Shown: positions 28,401-36,679 of the stretch, in pieces
Position numbering within the stretch: the first letter of the stretch is position 1
Layout of the letters: every line of letters begins with the position of its first letter
Assembly: GCA_025449115.1 (NCBI GenBank)
Contig: JAHLKC010000154.1
Coordinates: forward strand, 1 to 64,000
Direction: 5' to 3'
Origin: Chytridium lagenaria
Taxonomy: Eukaryota > Chytridiomycota > Chytridiomycetes > Chytridiales > Chytridiaceae
Length of the DNA stretch: 64,000 nt
Notes under the pieces: generated by a model
Database searches by the model: none
Seen by the model: only the letters and a program-made list of their open reading frames with translations
What the model was told of the DNA's origin: nothing
Program-made: the position numbers and the translations under genes

Positions 28401-31400
28401 GTGGACCATCTGAAATATCAATTATCACGCACTCTGGTCGCATGAGACTTTCGGACAAATGCTGCCCGATTGGGGTGGTCTGTCAGAACGCCACAGCATA
28501 CGTGCTGGACAAGAATATGCGGCAGGTTCCCTTTGGATGCTTTGGTGATGTTTATAATGGTGGAATGGGCGTATCCCAAGGCTACCTTGATTTACCTGAG
28601 CTTACTGCCGACAGATTTATGGCAGATCCTTTCTCTACTACTCCATCAGCTAGAATGTTCCGATCGGGTGATTTGGGTAGAATGCTGCCTACCGGACATT
28701 TTGATCTAGCTGGTAGGTTAGATCATCAAGTCAAGTTCAAGGGATACCGTATTGAGCTTGACGAGGTTGCGTCTGCTATCATGAATCATCCGAAGGTTTC
28801 AGCCGCTTCGGTCATCCTTAAGGATAAGACCCACTTAATCGGATTCTACTCGCCTCCTGGTCTCACTACTGACGAGCTAAGCGATTTTGTGTCAAAATTC
28901 CTACCTCCTTTCATGGTTCCTTCTATCTTCGTTGGTCTTGAGGATATGCCGACGAACGCCAACGGGAAAACAGATAAGCTGGTAAATTAATACTTCTTTC
29001 TTGCTAAGTTCGTCTATAAGAGCAGCTTTTAATGGGTTGAATCTAGGTTTTATCAGCTTTACCAGTAGTATTGGAGGTTGAGGATTTATCCGATGATCAA
29101 GAGCGTGAAATGGCGCGCGTGTGGTCCGAAGTTTTGAACGTTCCTATCGACACAATTGGTAGAAACACGTCCTTTTTTGCATTAGGAGGTGACTCGTTGA
29201 ACGTCATTAAAGTCATCGCCGCGTTGAAGTTGAGCGGCTGGAAGGTCACAGCAGCTGAAATGTTTAAACATCAAGTTCTGTCGCGGATTGTTACGTCTGA
29301 AAATATGTTTTCTGCTTCTTTGAATGGTTCTGACTGGCCGTCTGCGACAATAAGGTATATTTCGGCGTTTGTCCTTTTTATTTCTTGTTTTAATTTCTAA
29401 ATAATATTTCTTATAGCGTCGAGGCCAATCAAGAAATTAAAAGTACTTGGTCCTTAGCTAAGGAGCACCCCGACATTGACTTCGATGCTTATCCAGCCAC
29501 ACCACTTCAGTTTGGAATGGTTCTTTCGACGATACTCGATAAGACCTCTTATATAAGCCATACTGTCTGGAAAACCTCAAGCTCTTTCGAATCGTCGAGG
29601 CTTCACGACGCCTTTATCCAAGTGTTGAATTCCCATTCGATCCTGCGTACCAGCTTTGTGGAAACATCCTCTGATGGAATTTGTCAAGCAGTCTGGCCCA
29701 ATGCAGAGTTTGCCAAGGTCGAAACTTGCACTTCGGATATAAAGGAATTTTTGAAGGCGGATAAGGATGTCGGGTTCGAGTTGAACGGAAATCCTTGGGT
29801 CCGCTTATCAGTTGTGCAAGATCAACATGATCAATACGTTGTTCTTGTTGTCCATCATGCACTCTACGACGGTTGGTCGCTCCCCAAGATTACACGGTCA
29901 CTGCTGACGGCCTACAATGGTGGTGAGATTACTACCGGCCCCAGCTTTCGAAAAGTCGTTGATTATATTTACGCTCAAGATTCAAGTGTTTCCGAGTCAT
30001 TCTGGCGATGCTATATGAACAGCATAGAGCCATCGATACTTCCGTGTCCTGGATACAAGGACGAGAAGGCTGTGGATGCCAACAACGTGGATATTGTTCT
30101 AAACGTGGAAGAACTTCAGAGCGCTGCCAAGAAGGCGGGAATCACATTGGCGGTTTTATTAAAGTCGGCATGGGCATTGACTTTACGGAAGTACCGCGAG
30201 AGAACGATGTCATCTTTGGACAAGTTCTCGCTGGGCGTGACGCTGCCGTTGATCAAATTGAAAGGTAATAGTTATATCTTCTCGTTGCTTTTGTTTGTTC
30301 TTTTCTCAGTTCGTCTCTTTTTAACCTTATCTTAATTACAATTATTCTTTACAGCATCGTTGGCCCGACTCTTAATACAGTACCTTGTCGTGTGACGTTT
30401 AACGACGAAGACACGATAGCTTCTGCTCTGCGCCAAGTCCAAACTCAGCACGGAACGATGCTTCCCCACTCTCACTGCAGTCTGACCGACATTCAAAGAT
30501 GGTCCGAAACGCCTTCATCGAAGAAGCTGTTCAACACGCTCTTTGTGTTCGAAAACCTTCCCACTTCTCAAACGTCGACCAAACGTCATGATGGTTCCCT
30601 CATCCCAGCCAACATCGGTATCCGCCACTCAACCTCGTCGTACACTTTCGAGCTTCTCCTCTTCCCATCGTCGACTTCCATCAGAATATGTGCAAATTTC
30701 AACAACGAGGAACTCTCAGTCTCTGATGCTCAAACTATTCTAGCAGAGTACAACAATACCATCTCGCAGATCTGCAACGCTTTGCAAACTGAAGGGGCGA
30801 AGGTGGAGTCTGTTTGGGAACTCTCGCTTGAACAGCAGTCTGCCATCTCCAAGTTGAGCAAGGGTCCCGAGGTTGAACTTCCTTTCGAGCTTCTCCATCA
30901 AGGTTTCGAGCACTACGCTTCGGTTCACCCTGATTGGCTCGCGGTGGAACATAAGCTCAAGGCTGTGAGCTATGGTCACTTGAATAACCGGGCGACTGCG
31001 ATTGCAAAGCAGCTCTTAAGCGCCGGCGTTTGCGTCGGAAAGAATGTTGGTGTTCTTATCCCACGTTGCATTGAATTCCCATTATCGAACCTTGCAATTC
31101 TGAAGACTGGCGGTACATTTGTCCCTCTCGACCCAAAGTTCCCAAGCGACCGTTTGAAATTTATGATCGAGAATGCTGGTGTGTCGGCATTAGTAACCCT
31201 AGAGAGTCAAGTCGAAAAGGTCAAGTCTTTGGAGCTGAACGACTTACCGGTCATCTACGTCGACACAATCTTAGCAGAGGACGGCGAGGGTTTGGTGTTA
31301 GAACTTGAGGCAAAGCATCAGGCTAAAGGATCTGACACCGCCTTCATCATCTACACATCCGGATCTACTGGAAAGCCCAAGGGCGTACCCGTTCCGCACA

Positions 31401-33494
31401 TCGGTGCCGTCAACATCACGGTCGGACATCCAGAGGTCTTTGGTGTTGGAGAACAAGTCCGAGTGGCTCAAACTTTCTCCATTGGTTTCGATGCTTGCCA
31501 AGAAGAGACATGGTCGACGTTGGCGTATGGTGGATGTCTTGTTCTGCGAGACGACGACGCCGGTACCGAGTTTTTCAAGACAGTTGACAGTCTTTGCATT
31601 ACTCCCACGGGTCTATCTCATCTGGAAGATCCTTCGGATTATTTGAACTTGAAACATATCATGGTTAGCGGAGAAGCTTGCTCGGTGGCGCTCAAGAACA
31701 AGTGGGTGGATTGCGTAAAGACGTTCTATAACTGTTATGGACCGTCTGAGATATCCTTCATCTCTCATGCCAGCCCGATGAAGGTATCAAAGCAGTGCCC
31801 TATCGGTGTGGTCTGTCAAAACGCGACATCATACGTTCTCGACAAAAACATGCGCCAAGTTCCGTTTGGATGTTTCGGTGACGTTTATGCCGGTGGGGTG
31901 GGTGTTTCCCAAGGCTATCTTGGGTTGCCGACGTTGAATGCAGAAAGGTTTATCGCCGATCCGTTCTCCAGCGTGGCATCTGCCCGGATGTTCCGAACGG
32001 GTGATCTTGGATGCATACGTCCGAACGGAGAATTTGAGTATGCTGGACGTTTGGATGATCAAGTCAATTCAAGGGATATCGTATTGAGCTTGATGAGATT
32101 TCGTCTGCGATTATGAATCATTCGAAGGTTTCGACAGCTGCTGTTATTCTCAAGGATAACACCCATTTGATTGGTTATTACTCGCCTCCTGGTCTTGCTA
32201 CCGAGGAGTTGAGGGACTTCGTTTCGGGATTCCTTCCTGCATTCATGGTTCCCTCAATCTTTGTTGGTCTTAATGATATGCCTGCTAATGTGAACGGGAA
32301 GACAGATAAGCAGGTATGAAGATAGCCTCATCGTCTTTGTTTTTATATGAACACTTAACTAATTTTGGTATTTTATTTTAAAAAAAGGCTTTATCTGCCC
32401 TCCACATAACCTTCGAACAACAATCCCCTGTTTCGGCGGCCGAAAAGAAAATGGCCGCACTTTGGTCCAGCGTATTAAGAATACCGATAGATCTAATCTC
32501 CCGTGACTCCTCCTTCTTTGAGCTTGGAGGCGACTCCCTTAGCAGTATCAAGCTTCTTAAGAGAATCAACGACGAGTTCCCCGATGCCGATATTGGCCAT
32601 GCCGTCTTCTTCAAGTACCCTATTCTTTCAGCATTATCGCTTCTTGCGATTAACGCGGATATTCCGGATTTGCCAGCTGCAAAGGAGCCGAGTTCGACTG
32701 GTTACAACATTGTTTGTTTACATGGTCAAGGATCTAATCCTATACACATGGAGCATCAGTTAGCGACGCTTAAGAAGATTCTGGGAGACAAAGTTAACTT
32801 CATTTTTATTCAAGCGCCTCTTCCCGTGTCAAAGTCACGTAAGTTGACTCAACCTATACTTTTCTTTCTACGTTTGATATCCTCCCGGAAAATGACTACA
32901 TCAATACATACAGACTTGAGCCAATATTACGACGACATGGAATGGTTTGAATGGATGACGCATAACCTCAAGGTCCAGTTGTGGAATCCATGATCAACTA
33001 CGTTCTCGAAAAAATGGCCACCATCAACCGAATCGACGGACTCCTCGGCTTCTCTCAAGGCGCGATCCTCGTCAGCATGCTCGACAGAATGGCGATCCAA
33101 GGCAAATGCGACCGTTTGTGGCGTTTCAGTGTCCTTTGTTCCGCCGTCTCCCTGCCATCCTCCCGTCTTCCACCCTCATCGCTTGGTCTCACTTCATCGT
33201 ATCTGCGACGTCAGCTGCTGAACGTGCCATCTATTCATGTTTGGGGTGCAAAGGAAGATCCGAGTTTCATGCGGGTTTGAAGGGGCAGTATTTACCGGAA
33301 CGGGTCATGGCGTGCAGCATTCCGGAGGGCATGATCTTCCGACTGATGAGACGTCGGCTCAAGCTTTAGCTCATGCGATTCTGCAGATTGCGGAGAATGC
33401 AGCTGCAGTTGTTAAGGTTGGGAAGAGGAGGACGATTAAAATGTCGTTTTTGAAGTACGTGCAGAGGTGTATGACTTTTGAAAAGGAGGGTTGA
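1..33494 (+). CDS. Giant multimodular non-ribosomal peptide synthetase, 5' truncated by the window
   Basis: One continuous A-T-C assembly line that builds a peptide of at least ten residues. Each A domain shows the YTSGSTGxPKG core, FDxC, NxYGP(T/S)E, the TGD loop and NGKTDKK. Each T domain has (L)GGDS with the phosphopantetheine serine, and each C domain has HHxxxDGWS. One epimerase follows T2 and a serine hydrolase closes the protein. The start lies left of base 1; the stop is at 33,492-33,494. About 29 GT-AG introns recur at equivalent places per module: between A and T, between T and C, and inside C just before IVGPxLNT. Roughly two dozen single-base frame breaks interrupt it, densest in 1-6 kb and at 11.6-12.5 kb, but domain continuity resumes immediately after each. 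I therefore annotate one gene, not a string of small ones. Product unknown. Roughly 10,500 residues are encoded here. Confidence 0.96.
1566..2985 (+). other. NRPS condensation domain C1
   Basis: The C domain opens with YPTTPLQSGM near 1640-1670. The catalytic HHALYDGWS is near 2010-2037 and IVGPTLNT follows the intron at 2416-2510. Four frame breaks are visible near 1,600, 1,725, 1,957 and 2,140. The last two are fixed by one extra G after TGG and one extra C in GCC, judged against sister domains C6-C9. It would join the residue from module 1 to that of module 2. Confidence 0.9.
2986..4830 (+). other. NRPS domains A2 and T2
   Basis: A2 (2986-4459) belongs with A7-A10: it has SGEACS and NCYGPSE where the other A domains have GGEGCP or CGEPCP and NxYGPTE. 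Pocket reading: D-A-A-F-I-V-C-V-I. Frame breaks lie near 3,105, 3,367, 3,671 and 3,697, mostly homopolymer changes. Intron 4460-4521. T2 (4522 on) reads FFALGGDSISAI. The isoleucine after the active serine is the form usually seen in carriers that feed an epimerase, and no T-C intron follows. Confidence 0.92.
4831..6160 (+). other. NRPS epimerization domain E (after T2)
   Basis: Converts the T2-bound aminoacyl or peptidyl residue from L to D. Seen: LTPIQHLFF at the start (4846-4870), HHLVIDLVSLR near 5,222-5,255 (E-type HHxxxD, with Leu where Trp is usual), ESHGR near 5,610, STVGWFTSVHPV near 5,655-5,690 and FNYLGKF near 5,858-5,880. GWFT and FNYLG are diagnostic of E as opposed to C domains. 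Two frame breaks lie near 4,868 and 5,543. It is the only E domain in the window. Confidence 0.92.
6170..7640 (+). other. NRPS condensation domain C2, DCL type by context
   Basis: Starts at IYPVTPLQVAFL (6,238-6,275), with catalytic QHHSVTDGWSSA near 6,680-6,715. This differs from the HHxLYDGWSL of all other C domains here and fits a domain that accepts a D-configured donor directly after the epimerase. Introns 6608-6653 and 7105-7169. The second sits at the same place as in the sister C domains, before IVGVLINT. Confidence 0.92.
7641..9461 (+). other. NRPS domains A3 and T3
   Basis: A3 shows YTSGSTGSPKG near 8,138, FDVCAWEIW near 8,272-8,298, VGGEGCP and NVYGPTET. Pocket reading: D-V-W-H-I-V-V-I-I. 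The A-T intron begins at 9091 and ends near 9149. One frame break near 9,159 follows it. T3 shows FFALGGDSLTVI near 9,279-9,310. The T-C intron is 9462-9517. Confidence 0.93.
9518..10960 (+). other. NRPS condensation domain C3
   Basis: Opens with YPATPLQAAMF near 9,582-9,615. The active site is HHILYDGWSLP near 9,949-9,982. Intron 10368-10428 precedes RIVGPLLNTVP. One frame break near 9,731 is best explained by CCC read as CC. Confidence 0.93.
10961..12735 (+). other. NRPS domains A4 and T4
   Basis: A4 has YTSGSTGTPKG near 11,421, FDVCQREIWG near 11,557-11,585, LCGEPCP and NAYGPTEVS. Pocket reading: D-V-R-H-V-L-A-F-I. Frame breaks lie near 11,630, 11,855, 12,195 and 12,225. The A-T intron begins near 12,376. 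T4 has FFALGGDSMSII with a further break near 12,520. Intron 12736-12796 leads to C4. Confidence 0.9.
12797..14225 (+). other. NRPS condensation domain C4
   Basis: Opens with YPTTPLQAGML near 12,860-12,892. The active site is HHALYDGWSLP near 13,229-13,262. Intron 13647-13720 precedes RIVGPLLNTVP. There is one frame break near 13,925. Confidence 0.93.
14226..16029 (+). other. NRPS domains A5 and T5
   Basis: A5 runs uninterrupted. It has YTSGSTGTPKG near 14,693, FDACSWEIW near 14,828-14,855, LCGEPCP and NAYGPTEIS. Pocket reading: D-A-W-V-V-L-A-I-I. It shares CGEPCP with A4, so A4 and A5 form a subgroup. Intron 15656-15711. T5 reads FFEIGGDSLSII, with one frame break near 15,745. T-C intron 16030-16078. 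Confidence 0.94.
16079..17530 (+). other. NRPS condensation domain C5
   Basis: Opens with YPMTPLQSGMF near 16,144-16,175. The active site is HHNLYDGWSLS near 16,510-16,543. Intron 16929-16996 precedes RIVGPLLNTVP. One frame break near 16,385. Confidence 0.93.
17531..19334 (+). other. NRPS domains A6 and T6
   Basis: Open without breaks. A6 has YTSGSTGKPKG near 18,001, FDACQCEIW near 18,136-18,163, VGGEGCP and NVYGPTETT. Pocket reading: D-A-C-A-V-V-V-F-V. The core is a close duplicate of A1, but 278 and 322 differ (A and V against N and A). Intron 18957-19026. T6 has FFALGGDSLNVI. T-C intron 19335-19422. Confidence 0.95.
19423..20885 (+). other. NRPS condensation domain C6
   Basis: Opens with YPTTPLQSGLV near 19,496-19,530. 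The active site is HHALYDGWSLPKI near 19,859-19,897. Intron 20272-20362 precedes SIVGPTLNTVP. The intron tail (TTTTATTACAG) matches that of C8, while C7 and C9 share another tail. Confidence 0.95.
20886..22693 (+). other. NRPS domains A7 and T7
   Basis: A7 has YTSGSTGKPKG near 21,358, FDACQSETW near 21,496-21,522, VSGEACS and NCYGPSEIS. Pocket reading: D-A-S-C-I-V-C-F-I. It is almost identical to A8 and A10 along most of its length. Intron 22320-22385. T7 has FFALGGDSLNVI. T-C intron 22694-22747. Confidence 0.95.
22748..24205 (+). other. NRPS condensation domain C7
   Basis: Opens with YPATPLQFGMV near 22,820-22,855. Active site HHALYDGWSLPKI near 23,183-23,220. Intron 23597-23686. The 3' part from the intron onward is nearly identical to that of C9. 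Confidence 0.95.
24206..26020 (+). other. NRPS domains A8 and T8
   Basis: A8 has FDACQEETW near 24,820-24,846, VSGEACS and NCYGPSEIS. Pocket reading: D-A-E-C-I-V-C-F-I, identical to A10. Against A7, the visible pocket change is Ser to Glu at position 239. Intron 25647-25712. T8 has FFALGGDSLNVI. Donor of the T-C intron at 26,021. Confidence 0.95.
26083..27540 (+). other. NRPS condensation domain C8
   Basis: Nearly identical to C7 and C9 in the 5' half, including the preceding intron. Active site HHALYDGWSLPKI near 26,519-26,556. Intron 26932-27021 resembles that of C6. Uninterrupted. Confidence 0.95.
27541..29354 (+). other. NRPS domains A9 and T9
   Basis: A9 is the outlier of the terminal block. 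Its flanks match A7/A8/A10 but the core differs: FDACQLEIW near 28,156-28,183, VCGEACS, and NCCGPSEIS with Cys in place of the usual Tyr. Pocket reading: D-A-L-S-I-V-C-I-I. Intron 28982-29046. T9 has FFALGGDSLNVI and is nearly identical to T8. T-C intron 29355-29416. Confidence 0.95.
29417..30870 (+). other. NRPS condensation domain C9
   Basis: Nearly identical to C7/C8. Active site HHALYDGWSLPKI near 29,853-29,890. One base is missing at 30,194/30,195 compared with all three sister copies (TACCGCGAG against TACACGCGAG), which shifts the frame for the last residues before the intron 30265-30354. Confidence 0.95.
30871..32690 (+). other. NRPS domains A10 and T10 (last module)
   Basis: A10 is almost a copy of A8, with the same pocket reading D-A-E-C-I-V-C-F-I. 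The copy ends near 32,230; after that the A10-T10 junction is divergent. One A is missing at about 32,065 (GTCAATTC against GTCAAATTC in A7/A8). Intron 32314-32387. T10 has FFELGGDSLSSI and differs clearly from T6-T9, as expected for a carrier that faces a release domain. Confidence 0.94.
32700..33494 (+). other. C-terminal FSH1/LovG-type serine hydrolase domain (predicted release domain)
   Basis: Directly follows T10, with no C, R or standard TE domain between. Seen in order: NIVCLHGQGSN (oxyanion-side motif, near 32,706-32,738), FIFIQAPLP, DGLLGFSQGAILVSML with the nucleophile serine (near 33,040-33,085), HVWGAKEDP with the acid (near 33,235-33,263) and HSGGHDLP with the histidine (near 33,320-33,342). 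This order and the GFSQG elbow fit the FSH1 family (Pfam PF03959), which includes the fungal LovG thioesterase. Intron 32839-32914. Frame breaks near 32,973 and 33,268. Predicted to hydrolyse or cyclise the finished peptide off T10; which of the two cannot be read from sequence. Confidence 0.8.
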
Positions 33495-34414
33495 AGGGAG
33501 GGGGGCGAAAGGATACCTCTTTTTGTCATTTGTGAACCCGGTTTTTTCTTTTGTCTGTCTATGTTAATTCTATTTTTCAGTTATAACTTTTTTCGGTTCT
33601 TTCTTTATCATTTTTAATTCAAGTTCAAAGCGCATATATATTGCTTATCAAACTTATGATTGTACGTGCCAAAAAAAAAAAAAATAATAAATAAATGTTA
33701 AATAAAAATATAACTTGTAATAACGTTTATCATCATCAGCATGAGCACGCCTGCATTTGGGCTTGGACGATTCCCAGACGCTTCGAGCTATGTACCCGAA
33801 AAAAGAAAACAGAGGGAAGAAGGAAGATTACCGCGCGAACTCGAAAAAAACAAAAGAAGTAAAACTAGATGCAAGCACTGAAGAAACAAGGACATTAGTC
33901 AGGTGCTTCTGGAGTGATGTCTTCAGGATAACCAACCTGCTTTTTGGTAGAACTCCAAGAGTTCTAATCGACTGGAAGACCGATACAAACCTTCAGTTGT
34001 ATAAAGAATGGACGATTGACTGGCAGTCGGCAGAGCACCGTTGGTGCTGAGCGAAAGAAAAGTTCGCAGTGAGCGAATAGATCAGCTTTATCGGCACCCT
34101 GGGCTGACCGACGACCCAAACACGTGTACTCATGCATCTCAAAATGTTTCAGATAGAGAAATCTCATAACCCGCTTGGTGTTGAATGGACTTTAAAACAT
34201 CTGCCTTACGTTACTTATATTTTTACTGGACCGCGAAAGCCTAGCAACCTCATCTGTCACAAAACACCCTCCCCGTCAGTTCTAAACGTCAAAAAACAAT
34301 AAGAAAAAAAAGCCCATCGCACACCACAATGACAGAATGAGCTTCTAAATAAAAATAAAATGTATGAGCGCTTCAATACAACAATAACCTCCCCAATAAA
34401 AAAAGATAAGTTAT
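33495..34414. other. Intergenic, convergent 3' ends
   Basis: 920 bp between the NRPS stop and the end of the first MscL gene on the other strand. AT-rich, with a 15-base A run near 33,670. It contains short open frames without recognisable domains. I see no RNA gene here. Confidence 0.6.
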
Positions 34415-35858
34415 TTATATCGTCATCCCCTTTGGCTTCTCTTTCACCTCTTCCAAAACCTCCAATTCATCTCCCGTCATCAACTCTGGTGACGTCGTCT
34501 CCCCGACTTGACTCGGCTTCCGTCTCGGTTTTTTGAAAGCCCCAGGAAGGCTTGTGAGCACCGCGAGCGACATGTGTCTAGGTGGTGCATCTGGGATAGT
34601 GGAATCGTCGAATTCATGAGAGCACCATTTACAGACATGGGCGTTAGCAGAGACTTCTTCGTCGCTGTGTTGAAGATACGTTAATAGATGAGCGGGGTAA
34701 GGTGTGGACATAAAGGAAAACGTACCATCTCGGACACGGCTTTCGTTTACCGCCACCGTGTTTTCGGAGGAAGGTGGCGGCGTAGACTTTGACGAGGAAG
34801 AAGACGACAAAGGAGATCATTAGGACGTTGATGCAGACTTGGATGAAACTTCCCCTATAAAAGAACGTGTTTGCTTTTTAATGTTGTTCGCAAGGTCAAG
34901 GAAAAGAAAGGAAAAAAAAAACATCGAATCGCGAGGGAAAGAAATTATATACCAGTTGAATGTGACCGCTCCATCAGCTGTTTATCAGATAAACAAAAAA
35001 TGATTTGAATACAATGAACAAGATAAAGAGAAGCAACACAAACCATTCGCTAACGCTACCGTTCCATATCCGCTCTGCGACCCAACTTTACAATCAGGAT
35101 TTGTAGCGTTCTTGCCGCATCTTAGTACAATAAAGGCGTTGATCAAGTTGGCCTGCAGTACGTTTCGTCAATATCAAAGTAACGCTAGAGAAAAAAGGGG
35201 GGAAAAAATGAATGGAAAATATAAAGGTCTTACATCAATCGCTAATCCAATAATGGGGGCAACAAGATCATTGACGATGGAATTGATTAAAAGGGTGAAC
35301 GCACCACCAAGAACAATACCTACACAAAGAAAAGAAAAAAAAGCAAAAAGAAAGTTTAAAACCGCCGTCAACCTCACCGCAGAAAACCACATAAAAGACT
35401 CCACGCATAGAGCAACACCACCAAAAAAAAGACCAGGGTAAAGTTAAAACAAAAATCTCACCAACAGCTAAATCCACTACCGCTCCCTGTCTCAAAAAAT
35501 TCCCAAAATCATCCCACACCGATCCCAACGCCCCTCCCGTTTTTTTAAACCCTTGCCCAACAGCCATCCCCGCTTTTCCAATATTCTTGCCAACTATCAC
35601 ACCGCCTTTTGCGAGTTTCTTGTGGGCCCCTCGGAATCCCTTTTTGCGTTTTCGCGCACCACCTTCACCTGACGAAGTGAGGGAGTCGTCAACGATCGAG
35701 GATGGGGTTGAGGTGGGGAGGTTGGAGACTTGACGCGGGGAGGAGGAGAAGGTGGATGTTGAGGGGTTGAGTTCGATGGTGTCTGTGGGTGGAGGTGTTG
35801 GGTTGCGGGATGTGAAAGTTGAGGAGGACATGTCGGAGACGATCTTAAAGTCGGACAT
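34415..35858 (-). CDS. MscL-type large-conductance mechanosensitive channel, copy 1
   Basis: Predicted membrane-tension valve with two membrane helices. The N-terminal ~115 residues are Ser/Thr/Pro-rich and basic and are not part of bacterial MscL. TM1 carries the family signature QGAVVDLAVG, then GIVLGGAFTLLINS, then a D-L-V-A-P-I-I-G-L motif. A loop holds two cysteines. TM2 is near 34,790-34,850 (INVLMISFVVFFLVKVYAA). A zinc-ribbon-like tail CxxC-x10-CxxC (CPRC and CKWC) is completed by a splice junction near 34,725/34,664. Six exons are inferred: 35858-35462, 35319-35234, 35152-35044, about 34979-34954, about 34852-34726 and 34664-34415. A second Met lies 30 nt downstream. Encodes about 280-300 residues. 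Confidence 0.85.
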
Positions 35859-36679
35859 AAAAAGATGTTTTTTGGAATGCCTTTTTTTCTGGATGGAGGT
35901 GGTGTGAAGTTGTGATTGTTGTGTGATGCGGTGTGAGATGGCGATTAGTATGTGTGAGGGGGTGTTGATGGGAGGCGAGAGACCACGGTGAGAATCAAAA
36001 GGATCTTAAGGGAGACGGAAGACGGTCAGTGGGTGTAACAATTCCAGAACAAGCTAAATTTCTTTTTGGTGACGGTGACAATCATGACAATCATTGCTGG
36101 GAGGTCATTGCTGGGAGGTGTCAATGACGGCGGTGTCAATAGCAGAAGGTTGGCTTCACACGAACTGTTGAGCTACCGAGCAGCGAACCCGGTTGAAAAG
36201 GGTAAAGGTAAAAGCTACAACTGCGTATGATTCTATACGCCAAACCAACGTACGAATCCACATATATTAAAAGCACAACAATGGTCCAAAAAATGAACCG
36301 TAAGAAAAAACGGAAAACACAGAAAAAGAAAGCATCCTACAAACGAAAAAGCACACACACACACACACGCACAATTAAGAAAAAAAAAGGAACCGCAAAA
36401 AACGCTACAAAATAAATAAAGAAAAAAAGCTTGAGCCCTATAGCTGATTCCCCAAAAGGGGCGTCCACTGCATGAGGATAGGATTAGATTCCGTTCTAAA
36501 GAGTTTGAGAAACGACAAAAAGAAAGCTTGGAGAATGAGGATTTCTACGAGAGAGAGGAAAAAGTCGCTTGGTCATGGAGATTCTTGTGAAATATGTCGA
36601 AAAGGTCGCGGAGGTGTTGGAGAATAGGTGAGGGTCTTTTTTTGAAAAACAAACCTCAAGCGTTATTGGCGTGTGGATT
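35859..36679. other. Intergenic with low-complexity DNA
   Basis: Upstream of MscL copy 1 and downstream of copy 2. Holds a 14-nt direct duplication (TCATTGCTGGGAGG twice, 36,091-36,118) and a CA/purine-rich stretch with a (CA)n run near 36,350-36,370. No gene recognised. Confidence 0.6.

Larger units (their letters stand above)
22320..32313 (+). repeat. Three tandem ~3.33-kb units: intron-T-intron-C-intron-A
   Basis: Units start at 22,320, 25,647 and 28,982 and end at 32,313 (lengths 3,327, 3,335 and 3,332). Each carries one T, one C and one A domain. Introns are copied along: the T-C introns of units 2 and 3 read the same base for base, and unit 1 lacks only a short stretch. Near-identity of introns points to recent duplication or ongoing gene conversion. 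Confidence 0.9.

Noticed and set aside
20272..32313. Transposon or insertion-sequence origin of the large repeats
   Set aside because: Repeat borders coincide with module and intron borders, and there are no terminal repeats, target duplications or transposase frames.
1..33494. Recent bacterial origin of the NRPS
   Set aside because: Dense spliceosomal introns at repeated positions and composition like neighbouring genes argue for long residence in a eukaryotic genome. An ancient transfer cannot be tested here.
33757..34050. 97-residue open frame after the NRPS
   Set aside because: Lys/Glu-rich without recognisable motifs; likely chance frame in AT-rich intergenic DNA.
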